DNA of 23,704 nucleotides, taken from Clostridia bacterium (lineage in GTDB: Bacteria > Bacillota > Clostridia > Oscillospirales > CAG-272). Positions 13,223 through 20,572 of the stretch are shown here, piece after piece; positions within the stretch are counted from its first letter, which is position 1; every line of letters starts with the position of its first letter. The position numbers were made by a program, and so were the translations under genes. Location: NCBI GenBank assembly GCA_017452335.1, contig JAFTMP010000065.1, positions 1 to 23,704 of the forward strand. The letters are read 5' to 3'. The notes beneath the pieces were generated by a model. It was not told the origin of the DNA and did not search any database. It saw only the letters and a list, made by a program, of their open reading frames with translations.

Positions 13223-13906
13223 TTATTCGATCTTCAAGAAGCGTGCCAGCACTCTTGAGGAATGCTCAGCTGCCAGCTCCTTAAACTGCATATAGTCAGC
13301 GGCGGTGCCGTTGGCGCTGTCGGAGATGGATCGAAGGATCGCGCAGGGCTTGCGGTTTACATAGCACACCTGGGCAATGGCTTGACCCTCCATTTCGCAG
13401 GCAATGGCGCAAAAGGTGTCTCTGATCCACTGCTTTTTGCTGCCGTCGTCAATAAACTGGTCGCCCGATGCGATCACGCCCGACACATAGTGAATGCCTT
13501 CCTCTTCACAGCACTCTTCAAAGGTCTCTCTCATTTGGGCATTTAGGGGAATTTCCACCATATCTAACCCCGAAATGAGCCCCACGGGGTCACCTAAGGG
13601 AGAGGTGTCCATGTCATGGCAAACAGCCGCAGTGCCGATCGCCATATCTCCGATAGAAAGCCGGTCGCACAGCGTGCCGGCAACGCCCACGTTGATCACA
13701 ATCTCGGGGTTGTAGCGCAGAATGAGGGTCTGCGCGCAAAGGGCGGCAAAGGTCTTGCCGATGCCGCATACCGCCAGCACCGCATCCTTGCCAAAGAGCT
13801 TGCCCTTGGTGAAGTGCACGCCCGAGAGCTGCTCTTCCTTTTTGTCGGTCATTTGTTCCTTTAAGCGTACGATCTCCAAATCCATCGCGCCGATAATTCC
13901 AATCAT
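13223..13906 (-). CDS. mtnN: 5'-methylthioadenosine/S-adenosylhomocysteine nucleosidase
   Basis: 227 residues (E. coli MtnN has 232). The start at 13906 gives MIGIIGAMDLEI, the standard N-terminus with catalytic-region Glu11, and has GGAAGG about 8 nt upstream; an upstream in-frame start at 13930 would add eight non-conserved residues. NVGVAGTL forms the phosphate/ribose pocket, CEMEGQAIAQV holds the ribose-contacting Met-Glu, and the SDSA motif holds the catalytic Asp. The enzyme splits SAH to S-ribosylhomocysteine and adenine, and also MTA. It is 20 bp after luxS, which uses its product, so the pair forms a complete SAH recycling route to homocysteine and AI-2 precursor. Confidence 0.95.
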   Translation of the reverse strand: MIGIIGAMDLEIVRLKEQMTDKKEEQLSGVHFTKGKLFGKDAVLAVCGIGKTFAALCAQTLILRYNPEIVINVGVAGTLCDRLSIGDMAIGTAAVCHDMDTSPLGDPVGLISGLDMVEIPLNAQMRETFEECCEEEGIHYVSGVIASGDQFIDDGSKKQWIRDTFCAIACEMEGQAIAQVCYVNRKPCAILRSISDSANGTAADYMQFKELAAEHSSRVLARFLKIE

Positions 13907-13926
13907 TGTTCTATTCCTTCCTTTTC

Positions 13927-14400
13927 TCAATTTACGGGGTATGTAAAATCCATTTCTTCAAAATTTAACAGGGCAAGGTATTCTTTACAGCAGTCCTTGC
14001 CTGCCTCCAGCGACAGCTCCCTGTAGTTTCCGCACTGGATCTCGTCCTGTCCGAACATCTCGTCGGCTTCGTTTACGATTTTTAAAAGCGTTTCTTTAAT
14101 CAGTGCCTTCAGCGCCTCTTTTTCCATGGTGCGTACCAGCAGATAAAAGCCGGTGCGACAGCCCATGGGTCCAAAATACACCACGCTGTCAGGCGCCGCG
14201 TTGCGCACATAGGTGGCAAAAAGATGCTCCACCGAGTGCATTTCCAAATTGCTTAAATAGTCGCCGCAATTGGGCTTTTTAAAGCGCAGATCATAAGTGT
14301 CCACGTCACCGTCTTTTCTTGAAAGATACACGCCCGGCACGATATAGCGGTGATCCACCTTGAAGCTTTCGATCTGCTCGATCTTGTTTTCTTTCTCCAT
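13927..14400 (-). CDS. luxS: S-ribosylhomocysteine lyase LuxS
   Basis: 157 residues, the typical LuxS length. The metal site is His55-x2-Glu58-His59 (LEMHSVEHLFAT) plus Cys123 (QCGNYREL), and Cys81 in GCRTGFY is the catalytic base equivalent to Bacillus Cys84. LuxS converts S-ribosylhomocysteine to homocysteine and DPD, which cyclises to autoinducer-2. It is the first gene of a luxS-mtnN operon with a consensus promoter at 14465-14493. AI-2 production is therefore possible; whether it is used as a signal cannot be told from here, as no Lsr or LuxP genes are present. Confidence 0.97.
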   Translation of the reverse strand: MEKENKIEQIESFKVDHRYIVPGVYLSRKDGDVDTYDLRFKKPNCGDYLSNLEMHSVEHLFATYVRNAAPDSVVYFGPMGCRTGFYLLVRTMEKEALKALIKETLLKIVNEADEMFGQDEIQCGNYRELSLEAGKDCCKEYLALLNFEEMDFTYPVN

Positions 14401-14429
14401 ACAGAACCGTCCTTAATTCTTCAAATCTC

Positions 14430-14458
14430 TTGACATTTTTTGTTTCTTGTCGTATAAT
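14430..14458 (+). promoter_or_regulatory. Consensus sigma-A promoter P1 of the polyphosphate polymerase operon
   Basis: TTGACA (14430-14435) and TATAAT (14453-14458) match both consensus hexamers with a 17-bp spacer. The start near 14464 falls in the -10 region of the leftward luxS promoter, so the two probably cannot be occupied together. Confidence 0.75.
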
Positions 14459-14464
14459 GAGTTG

Positions 14465-14493
14465 AGTATATCACAAAACTTGCGTATTGTCAA
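14465..14493 (-). promoter_or_regulatory. Sigma-A promoter of luxS-mtnN
   Basis: On the minus strand TTGACA (14488-14493) and TATACT (14465-14470) are 17 bp apart, and the leader to the luxS ATG is about 58 nt. Its -10 lies 6 bp from the -10 of the rightward promoter P1. Confidence 0.8.
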
Positions 14494-14511
14494 ACACAAA
14501 TGCATCATTTA

Positions 14512-14545
14512 TTTTCACGCAGTTTTCACACTGCTGTGTTATAGT
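14512..14545 (+). promoter_or_regulatory. Candidate activator-dependent promoter P2 of the polyphosphate polymerase operon
   Basis: Extended -10 TGTTATAGT (14537-14545) has no -35 hexamer at the normal spacing. In that place are two direct repeats TTTTCAC at 14512 and 14523, exactly 11 bp apart. Repeats of one helical turn replacing a -35 are the usual form of PhoB/PhoP-type response-regulator sites (compare the E. coli Pho box CTGTCAY-N4-CTGTCAY). The link to phosphate control is an inference. Confidence 0.45.
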
Positions 14546-14548
14546 GAC

Positions 14549-14587
14549 TTTACGGTGCTTTTACAGTGCTTTTACATGTGCGTTACA
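14549..14587 (+). promoter_or_regulatory. Four 11-bp-phased TTTACA-like repeats (PhoP-box-like)
   Basis: TTTACG (14549), TTTACA (14560), TTTACA (14571) and GTTACA (14582) start exactly 11 bp apart. Bacillus PhoP sites are tandem TT(A/T/C)ACA motifs at about 11-bp spacing, so this is a good pattern match. It sits downstream of P1 and P2 and 35 bp before the GTG start of the polymerase gene, so binding here could either activate an unseen promoter or block the upstream ones. Confidence 0.5.
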
Positions 14588-14621
14588 TACATCCGCATCC
14601 AATGGGGAAGGGAGGGGTTCG

Positions 14622-15365
14622 GTGGCTGTTTTTCAGTTTACCTTTAAAAGATACGAGCGAAAATATCTGATCACCGAGGAGCAGTATTCCCTTCTTTTAA
14701 AGAATTTGGAGGGGCGTATGGTGGAGGACAAGTATGCCAGGTCCCTCATTAACAACATTTATTACGATACCCCCGATTTTCTCTTGATCCGCCGAAGCAT
14801 TGAAAAGCCGGTCTACAAGGAAAAACTGCGGGTGCGCTCCTACGGGGTGCCCGGGGAAAACGATAAGGTTTTCGTGGAGATCAAGAAGAAATATAAAAAA
14901 GTGGTGTATAAGCGGCGCATCCACGTGCCCTTAGCCAAAGCCAATGCCTTTTTGGCAGGGCAGGAGCCCTGTCCGCAACCGGGACAGATCGGCAACGAGA
15001 TCGCCTATTTCCTCTCCTATTATAAGGGCATTGCGCCTGCTATGTTTATTTCCTACGAGCGCTATTCGCTGGCTTCACCCACAGACAGCGTTCTGCGCAT
15101 CACCTTTGACCGCAACATCATCTGGCGCCTGCACGACCTGGATCTGACCAAAGGGGTGTACGGCACGCCTCTGCAGTTGGATGGCAAGGTGCTCATGGAG
15201 GTAAAGATCCCCGATGCTGCCCCTATGTGGCTCTCTGCACTGTTTGATGATCTGGGTATCATGCCCACCTCCTTTTCCAAATACGGAAGAGCCTATGGGA
15301 AGGCACTGACGGACGGCGAGATCCGTCCAGAGCAGGCGGCGGCACTGTTGCTCTTAAAGAATTGA
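14622..15365 (+). CDS. VTC-domain polyphosphate polymerase
   Basis: 247 residues from a GTG at 14622, chosen because GGGAGGGG lies just upstream and the resulting start (AVFQFTFKRYERKYLI) is the usual one for this family; an in-frame start at 14487 would extend into promoter sequence. Basic and acidic residues expected to line the VTC tunnel are visible: KRYERKY near the N-terminus, EKLRVRSYG, VEIKKKYKKVVYKRR, SYERYSL, ITFDRN, LMEVKIP and SKYGRAY. The yeast VTC4 domain makes polyphosphate from ATP; bacterial single-domain relatives (PF09359) are inferred to do the same in the cytosol. It is followed 57 bp later by a DUF4956 membrane protein. Possible phosphate-responsive sites upstream agree with the role. 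Confidence 0.9.
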   Translation: MAVFQFTFKRYERKYLITEEQYSLLLKNLEGRMVEDKYARSLINNIYYDTPDFLLIRRSIEKPVYKEKLRVRSYGVPGENDKVFVEIKKKYKKVVYKRRIHVPLAKANAFLAGQEPCPQPGQIGNEIAYFLSYYKGIAPAMFISYERYSLASPTDSVLRITFDRNIIWRLHDLDLTKGVYGTPLQLDGKVLMEVKIPDAAPMWLSALFDDLGIMPTSFSKYGRAYGKALTDGEIRPEQAAALLLLKN

Positions 15366-15422
15366 CTTGAATCAAGATATATTGAACACATTATAGAAAG
15401 GACGGCTTAGCCGATTACCGTT

Positions 15423-16115
15423 ATGGAATTGAATCTTTTTGGAATGACACTTGTGGACCTGCAGGCATTTCTCGTATGCGCCGCCATTGCCCTTGTATTG
15501 GGCGTACCCATGGCGCTGTCCTACACCGTGAAAAACCCCCGTTACAGCAAGGGCTTCCTTTTAACGCTTTTTGCCCTGCCCGTTTCGGTCATGACCGTGA
15601 TGATGATGGTCAATATCAATAACCAGATCGGCACCTCCATCACCATCGCAGGCGTTTTTGCTCTGGTGCGCTTCCGTTCCTTCCCCGGCACGGCAAAGGA
15701 GATCATCAATGTGTTTATGTCCATGATCGTGGGCGTGGCGCTTTCCTGCGCGGGAGAAAACAGCTCTGCGCTGATCATTGCCGCTATTTTCGCCCTCCTT
15801 TGCTCTGTGGTCAACATCATTTTCAACACCACCTCTATCGGGGAAACCAAGAAGTCCGAGAAGACCCTGCGTATCACCATTCCCGAATCGCTGGACTATA
15901 CCGATGTGTTTGAGGACCTTTTTGAAAAGTACACCTCTTCCCATGAGCTGACCCGCGTAAAGACCACCAACATGGGCACCATGTTCCAGCTTACTTACGA
16001 CATCACCTTGAAGGATGAAAAGCAGGAGCGGGCGTTCTTAAATGATCTGCGCTGCAGAAACGGCAACCTGGATATCATTTGTGCCAGAACCGTACAGGAC
16101 GAAAACGGACTGTGA
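15423..16115 (+). CDS. DUF4956 family membrane protein
   Basis: 230 residues. The N-terminal half is membrane-spanning (about 12-32, 43-63, 70-85, 95-137) and the C-terminal 90 residues are a soluble domain starting KTLRITIPESLDYTDVF, with a ferredoxin-like appearance. The conserved blocks NNQIGTSITIAGVFALVRFRSFPGTAKEI and VGVALSCAGE mark DUF4956 (PF16316). The function is unknown; the family is regularly encoded next to VTC-domain and CotH genes, so a role in polyphosphate handling or its membrane localisation is plausible. It has a weak ribosome binding site compared with the upstream gene. It ends the operon before a 19-bp-stem terminator. Confidence 0.88.
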   Translation: MELNLFGMTLVDLQAFLVCAAIALVLGVPMALSYTVKNPRYSKGFLLTLFALPVSVMTVMMMVNINNQIGTSITIAGVFALVRFRSFPGTAKEIINVFMSMIVGVALSCAGENSSALIIAAIFALLCSVVNIIFNTTSIGETKKSEKTLRITIPESLDYTDVFEDLFEKYTSSHELTRVKTTNMGTMFQLTYDITLKDEKQERAFLNDLRCRNGNLDIICARTVQDENGL

Positions 16116-16133
16116 GAATTCCTATATAAACAT

Positions 16134-16178
16134 AAAACGGGGTTGCGCCAAGACACTTGGCGCAACCCCGTTTTAGTA
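16134..16178 (+). terminator. Intrinsic terminator of the VTC/DUF4956 operon (bidirectional)
   Basis: A perfect 19-bp stem (16134-16152 with 16156-16174) starting AAAACGGGG and ending CCCCGTTTT, with a 3-nt loop. The leftward side could equally end the araC-type transcript. Confidence 0.8.
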
Positions 16179-16180
16179 TG

Positions 16181-16311
16181 TTGATAACCCTTCTTAAAAA
16201 GAAAATCGGGTTTCAAGCCGCCCATTCTTCCAAAGTTTTTGAGGATTTTTAGGGGACTTTTTACAAAAAGTCCCCTAAATGGGGTTTGGGGCAAAGCCCC
16301 AAAGGGCTTTT
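16181..16311 (+). repeat. Dispersed intergenic repeat, copy 3
   Basis: Same landmarks and orientation as the other four. The central hairpin AGGGGACTTT...AAAGTCCCCT is perfect here, and GGGGC-AAA-GCCCC follows. It lies between the convergent DUF4956 and AraC-family genes and stops a few bases before the regulator's stop codon. Confidence 0.88.
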
Positions 16312-16319
16312 AAAATGCA

Positions 16320-17168
16320 TTACGGCGTGCGGGTGCCCGCATGCTTTTTGTATTTCAGGGGCGTTTCACCGAATTTCTTCTTGAAAAGCACGATGAAATG
16401 GGAACAGCAGGGAAAGCCCGCCTGCATGCACGCCTCGGTCACCGTTTCTCCGTTTGAAAGCAGCTTGACGGCGTGTGCCAGCTTTTTGGACTCCAAGTAT
16501 TCTCTGGGGGAGGTGTGCAGATGCTCCCGAAACCAGCGGCTCAAGGTGGCGTGGCTGACGAAATACTTGTCGGTGAGCTGATTGACGTGGTGAATTTCGG
16601 CAAAATTTTCGTGAATGTCGTCTAAGATCAGCTGGAGCGTGTCGGGCATTTGGGTTTCCTGCCGCTGGGGGACAGCGGGGTGCTCAAAAAAAGTGAGGAT
16701 CTTTAAAATGCATGCTGTTTTTTCAAGGACACTGCCCGCGTTTTCACAAAGACGGTGCAGCTCAAAAAAGAGGTCGATGAGCTGCTGGCGCCGCTCCTCT
16801 TCAAAGCGGAAAAGGGCACTGCTGTTTTGCTCGTGAAGGAAGGGGAAGAGGGTGCCGGGGGCATCCTCGTCGATCCACAGGCAAAAATGCTCGTGGGTAT
16901 AGCTTTTGTTAAAAAGACAGACGTGAATATCGTTGGGCTTTGATAAGATTACATCTCCGTAAAGAAGGGGATAGAGCCGATTGTTTACAAGAAAAGAGGC
17001 GTCGCTTGAGATGTTTAAAAAGAGCTCCACACAGTTGTGAATGTGGGGAGGGTTTACCACATCCTTGCCGGGATTGAAAAACTCCTTGGCATGGGAGAGC
17101 TCAAAGCGCACGCCCGAAAGGGGCAAAAGAGGCTGGGAGGCATAAAGGGGAATTGTTGATTCGTTCAT
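16320..17168 (-). CDS. AraC-family transcriptional regulator
   Basis: 282 residues from the ATG at 17168, which has GGAG 6 nt upstream; an earlier in-frame ATG at 17195 has none. The N-terminal half is a cupin-like sensor domain (PPHIHNCVELFLNISSDASFLV, then LLYGDVILSKPNDIH). The C-terminal 100 residues hold two helix-turn-helix motifs (LTDKYFVSHATLSRWFREHL and VTEACMQAGFPCCSHFIVLFKKKFGETPLKYKK), the second matching the AraC signature. The gene is divergent from a secreted alpha-galactosidase, so it probably senses a sugar released from its substrate and activates that gene. The SFSRxFKK consensus is altered to SHFIVLFKK. Confidence 0.9.
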   Translation of the reverse strand: MNESTIPLYASQPLLPLSGVRFELSHAKEFFNPGKDVVNPPHIHNCVELFLNISSDASFLVNNRLYPLLYGDVILSKPNDIHVCLFNKSYTHEHFCLWIDEDAPGTLFPFLHEQNSSALFRFEEERRQQLIDLFFELHRLCENAGSVLEKTACILKILTFFEHPAVPQRQETQMPDTLQLILDDIHENFAEIHHVNQLTDKYFVSHATLSRWFREHLHTSPREYLESKKLAHAVKLLSNGETVTEACMQAGFPCCSHFIVLFKKKFGETPLKYKKHAGTRTP

Positions 17169-17197
17169 AAGGGCTCCGTATGTGCAATTTTTCATAT

Positions 17198-17268
17198 AAT
17201 GAGATCGAAAATGAGTAGAAATGTCGTTTTATATATGTTATTATATGATATGAAAAGAATTCTGTCAA
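17198..17268 (-). promoter_or_regulatory. Consensus promoter of the AraC-family gene, with possible regulator sites
   Basis: On the minus strand TTGACA (17263-17268) and TATAAT (17240-17245) are both consensus with a 17-bp spacer. Direct repeats AATGAG at 17198 and 17210, followed by AAATGT near 17219, may be AraC half-sites. I find no strong constitutive promoter for the rightward galactosidase gene, which fits activation. The 155-bp gap is otherwise AT-rich and non-coding. Confidence 0.7.
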
Positions 17269-17323
17269 GAGGCTTTTTGCCCGGCGGGATCTTTTCAAAA
17301 ACGATGCACACGGAGAAAAAACA

Positions 17324-20300
17324 ATGAAACCTTTCAGCTTACCGTTTAAAAAAGCAGTAGCCGCACTGCTCCTGCTTTCGACCCTTGCCGTGCCCCTGGC
17401 ATCCTGCCAAAAAGCGGCAACGACCTCGGATGAAGGAGCAGCCTCCCCCACTACCCCCACCCCGCCTGCCTCTTCCTTCCAGCAGGGAACGCAGAGCCCC
17501 TTTCAAAGTGAATCCTCGAAAGGAGAAGACAGTATGTACGGCTCTTCCGATTATGTGAATAAATACGCCGACACTGCGGCAATGGATGCGTGGTTAAAGG
17601 AGCATGTCACCGACAAGAGCACCCCGCCCGTGACCTTCCTGGCAGGGGGAAAGTCCTCCGACAGCTACGCTTGGGAAAAGACGGTGGGCGAAAAAAGACA
17701 GGTGATCTATTTTGAAGAGGAAATGCCCTGCGAGAGCATCGAGCTGCCCATCACCTACCGTTGCAAGGAGTTATCCCTGCGGGTGGAGCTGACCCTTATT
17801 TCCTATACAGGCTATCCTGTGGTGGAATATACCGCGACCCTTTACAATGAAGGGGAGGGCAACTCCAAGAAGGTGAGCAACCTGCTCTCGGCAGACTATG
17901 CCGTGGAAAGCAAGGAGGGCGCCCATTTCCTGCATGCCTCCAGAGGCGCCACCACCACCTACACCGACTTTGAGCCCCTTTCCTACGAGCTGAAAAACAA
18001 AAAATATTTTGAAGTCACCGACGGCAAGCCCACCGGCACCTATATTCCTTATTTTAATGTGGAAAACAAGGAGCAGAACACCGGAACCATTGCCATTTTA
18101 AACTGGCAGGGCAACTGGAAGGCGGAATTTACCCCCTCTGATACGGGCGTGAGCATGAAAGCCGGTCAGCATACCGTCAATGTGGTTTTGCAAAAGGGCG
18201 AGAGCCTTGATTTTCCCGGCATGGTCCTGCTATTCTATAAGGGCGACAGAATGAACGGGCAGAATGTTTACAGACGCTGGCTTTACCGGTGCAATCAGTT
18301 CAGAGAGCAGGGCAAGAAGATGAAGGAAACAAATGTCCTCGTTTGCCCCGAGCAGTATAACATCCTTTCCAATAAAAAAACCATCTCGCTGTATGTCAAG
18401 ACAGGGCTTGTGGAATACATTGACAAATTTAACATCGACGGCGGCTGGTACGATACTGAAGGGCATACCTGGTACCACACCGGCAACTGGTTTACTGTAA
18501 AGAAGGACTATCCCCAGGGCATTGCCCAGCTTTCAAAGCTGGTGCACAACGAGGGACTGAAATTTGCCGTTTGGTATGAGCCCGAAAGAGTTGCTTGGGG
18601 CACCCAAACCACCGAGGCGCTTAAGGCAATGAAGGGCATGATCATCCCCGGTGCAGACGGTAAGGCGCTGACCGACTATTCTTCCGTCCCCGACGGCTAC
18701 AGCTACGTGATCCTTGACTACTCCAACCCCGAGGTGGTGGAGTGGGTGGTCAATATGCTCAACACCCAGTTTGAAGAAAACGAGATCGACCAATACAGAC
18801 AAGACTTCAACACCTGGCCCCACAACCATTGGCTCGCTCTTGACCGTACACGCCAGGACGAGCTGGGCATTCCCCGTATCGGCTACACCGAAAACAAATA
18901 CTGCAAGGGCTATCTTGATGTCTATGCGGGCATTCTTGAAGAAAACCCCGAAATGTACATCGACGCCTGCGCCAGCGGCGGTATGAGAAACGACCTTTCC
19001 ACCATCCGCTACTCCTTTATGCACACCCGCTCCGACTATTGGGCAGATATTGAAAGCGCGCAGCTTCAGACCTACGGCAGCTCCATGTGGTTTATGTACT
19101 GGGGCACGGGCTTCTCCTCTGCAGACTATAACGACTACGACGTGCGCTCCCACATCGGTAACAGCATCGGCGTAGGCGCGTCCACCGAAGCGCAGGCAGA
19201 ACTGTTAAAGGGTGCGCTGACCCAGTGGAAGCATTTTGCAGGCTATCTCTTCTATGACTATTATCCCCTTTCCGAGTACGCAGGTACCTCTAAAAAGACC
19301 ATGTCATTACAGTATGACAGTCCCGAAGAGGGCATTGGTATGCTCATTACCTACTTCCGCAAGAACGATACCTTCACCGTTTGCCCCCGCGGTCTTGATC
19401 CCAAGGCGCTTTATGAGGTTTGGGACTACGATAACAAGGAAGGAACGCTGAAGCAAATGACGGGCGCGGAGCTGATGGCGGGTATCAAGATCACCTCCAC
19501 GGCAAGCACTGCCATTGTTTACGAGTACAAGCTGGTTGAGGGTCAGGACACCACCGCCTTCCAAAAAGAAGAGGTCAAGATCGGCAAGGGCTGGGGCGGC
19601 TATAATCCCGATAACGGAAATGAAGAGGGACTGACCGATGTGACCGTTCCTGCCGTGACCGTACCCTATGAAAGCACCATGAGCGACGACAAGCTTTGCG
19701 CTCTTTACGATCTGAGTGCGCAAAATACCATCAAGCTCTTAACCGAGGACCACCACACGCTGGGTCTGGTTTATGCCATCAGTAAGGACATCTACGACGA
19801 GCTGATCTTTACCGACTACCAGACAGACGGCTGGCAGGCGGTGGACGAGAGTAAAATCCATATCTCCATTGACGGAACCCTTTTCTATCCCTTTACCACC
19901 TGGGATGGCAACGGCAGTATGTTTAAAAACGTGCAGCCCTTTGCCAAAAAGATCGGCGATTGCTATTTCCTGTGGCTGTCGGGCTTCCTGCCCTTTGCCG
20001 ATAGCGACGGTGCTTGGACAAGCGGCACCTGCACGCTGAAATGGAATAAAAAGAGCGGCGGCAGTGGGCAAAGTCCCATCGAGGTGGACTTCTCAAAGAG
20101 CGGTGGCAGGATCGTGTCGGAAGGGGTAGATCCCTTTGACAGCATCGGCAAGATCTATACGATCGACCGCGCCATCTTTGAAAGCTTCGCTTATACCGGC
20201 AAGGGCAAGACCGTGAAGGACACCTTGCTGTATCAGGTGGACGCTTCCAAGGTGGGGATCGTCAGCGTGGCGGAGAAGGCACCCCTTGAGGGCACGGACT

Positions 20301-20512
20301 TAGAGCTGATCACCCTTTGGGCTTCCGACCTTGCAGATGCCGAGATCGCCGTTTATACCTATGAGAAGGATGGCGGCTTCTATCTGCTCATCGAAAACGT
20401 CACCGCACTGGAAGACGCCGTCATTACGAAAGCACACGCAAAGAGAACCTTCTTTGTTTGGAAGGACCGCAACGGCACCTTCTGTGCACAGAGCATGCTT
20501 TTCCCCGCATAA
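17324..20512 (+). CDS. Secreted GH36-type alpha-galactosidase lipoprotein
   Basis: 1062 residues. A lipoprotein signal ends at VPLASC (Cys28), followed by a Thr/Pro/Ser-rich linker. An N-terminal beta-sandwich (about 75-320) precedes a TIM barrel with WYEPE (417-421), YRQDFN containing the candidate nucleophile Asp494, and the block CASGGMRNDLSTIRYSFMHTRSDY with candidate acid/base Asp571; these are the GH36 catalytic blocks. The barrel and its usual C-terminal sandwich end near residue 740. About 300 further residues (from roughly 760) look like additional beta-rich domains that I cannot assign. GH36 enzymes remove terminal alpha-galactose from raffinose-type oligosaccharides or glycoconjugates; being membrane-anchored outside the cell suggests large or host substrates. 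GGAG is 9 nt before the ATG. Confidence 0.85.
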   Translation: MKPFSLPFKKAVAALLLLSTLAVPLASCQKAATTSDEGAASPTTPTPPASSFQQGTQSPFQSESSKGEDSMYGSSDYVNKYADTAAMDAWLKEHVTDKSTPPVTFLAGGKSSDSYAWEKTVGEKRQVIYFEEEMPCESIELPITYRCKELSLRVELTLISYTGYPVVEYTATLYNEGEGNSKKVSNLLSADYAVESKEGAHFLHASRGATTTYTDFEPLSYELKNKKYFEVTDGKPTGTYIPYFNVENKEQNTGTIAILNWQGNWKAEFTPSDTGVSMKAGQHTVNVVLQKGESLDFPGMVLLFYKGDRMNGQNVYRRWLYRCNQFREQGKKMKETNVLVCPEQYNILSNKKTISLYVKTGLVEYIDKFNIDGGWYDTEGHTWYHTGNWFTVKKDYPQGIAQLSKLVHNEGLKFAVWYEPERVAWGTQTTEALKAMKGMIIPGADGKALTDYSSVPDGYSYVILDYSNPEVVEWVVNMLNTQFEENEIDQYRQDFNTWPHNHWLALDRTRQDELGIPRIGYTENKYCKGYLDVYAGILEENPEMYIDACASGGMRNDLSTIRYSFMHTRSDYWADIESAQLQTYGSSMWFMYWGTGFSSADYNDYDVRSHIGNSIGVGASTEAQAELLKGALTQWKHFAGYLFYDYYPLSEYAGTSKKTMSLQYDSPEEGIGMLITYFRKNDTFTVCPRGLDPKALYEVWDYDNKEGTLKQMTGAELMAGIKITSTASTAIVYEYKLVEGQDTTAFQKEEVKIGKGWGGYNPDNGNEEGLTDVTVPAVTVPYESTMSDDKLCALYDLSAQNTIKLLTEDHHTLGLVYAISKDIYDELIFTDYQTDGWQAVDESKIHISIDGTLFYPFTTWDGNGSMFKNVQPFAKKIGDCYFLWLSGFLPFADSDGAWTSGTCTLKWNKKSGGSGQSPIEVDFSKSGGRIVSEGVDPFDSIGKIYTIDRAIFESFAYTGKGKTVKDTLLYQVDASKVGIVSVAEKAPLEGTDLELITLWASDLADAEIAVYTYEKDGGFYLLIENVTALEDAVITKAHAKRTFFVWKDRNGTFCAQSMLFPA

Positions 20513-20572
20513 ACAAGAGCTTTGGCTTTTGGCTTTATAAATGAAAACTAAGACAAGAAAGGAACCACTATC

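Noticed and set aside
14401..14465. SAM- or SAH-responsive riboswitch in the luxS leader
   Set aside because: The leader is only about 58 nt, AT-rich, and has no conserved riboswitch core or terminator.
14487..14621. 45-codon N-terminal extension of the polyphosphate polymerase
   Set aside because: It covers promoter P2 and the 11-bp repeats; the GTG at 14622 has a strong ribosome binding site and starts at the conserved N-terminus.
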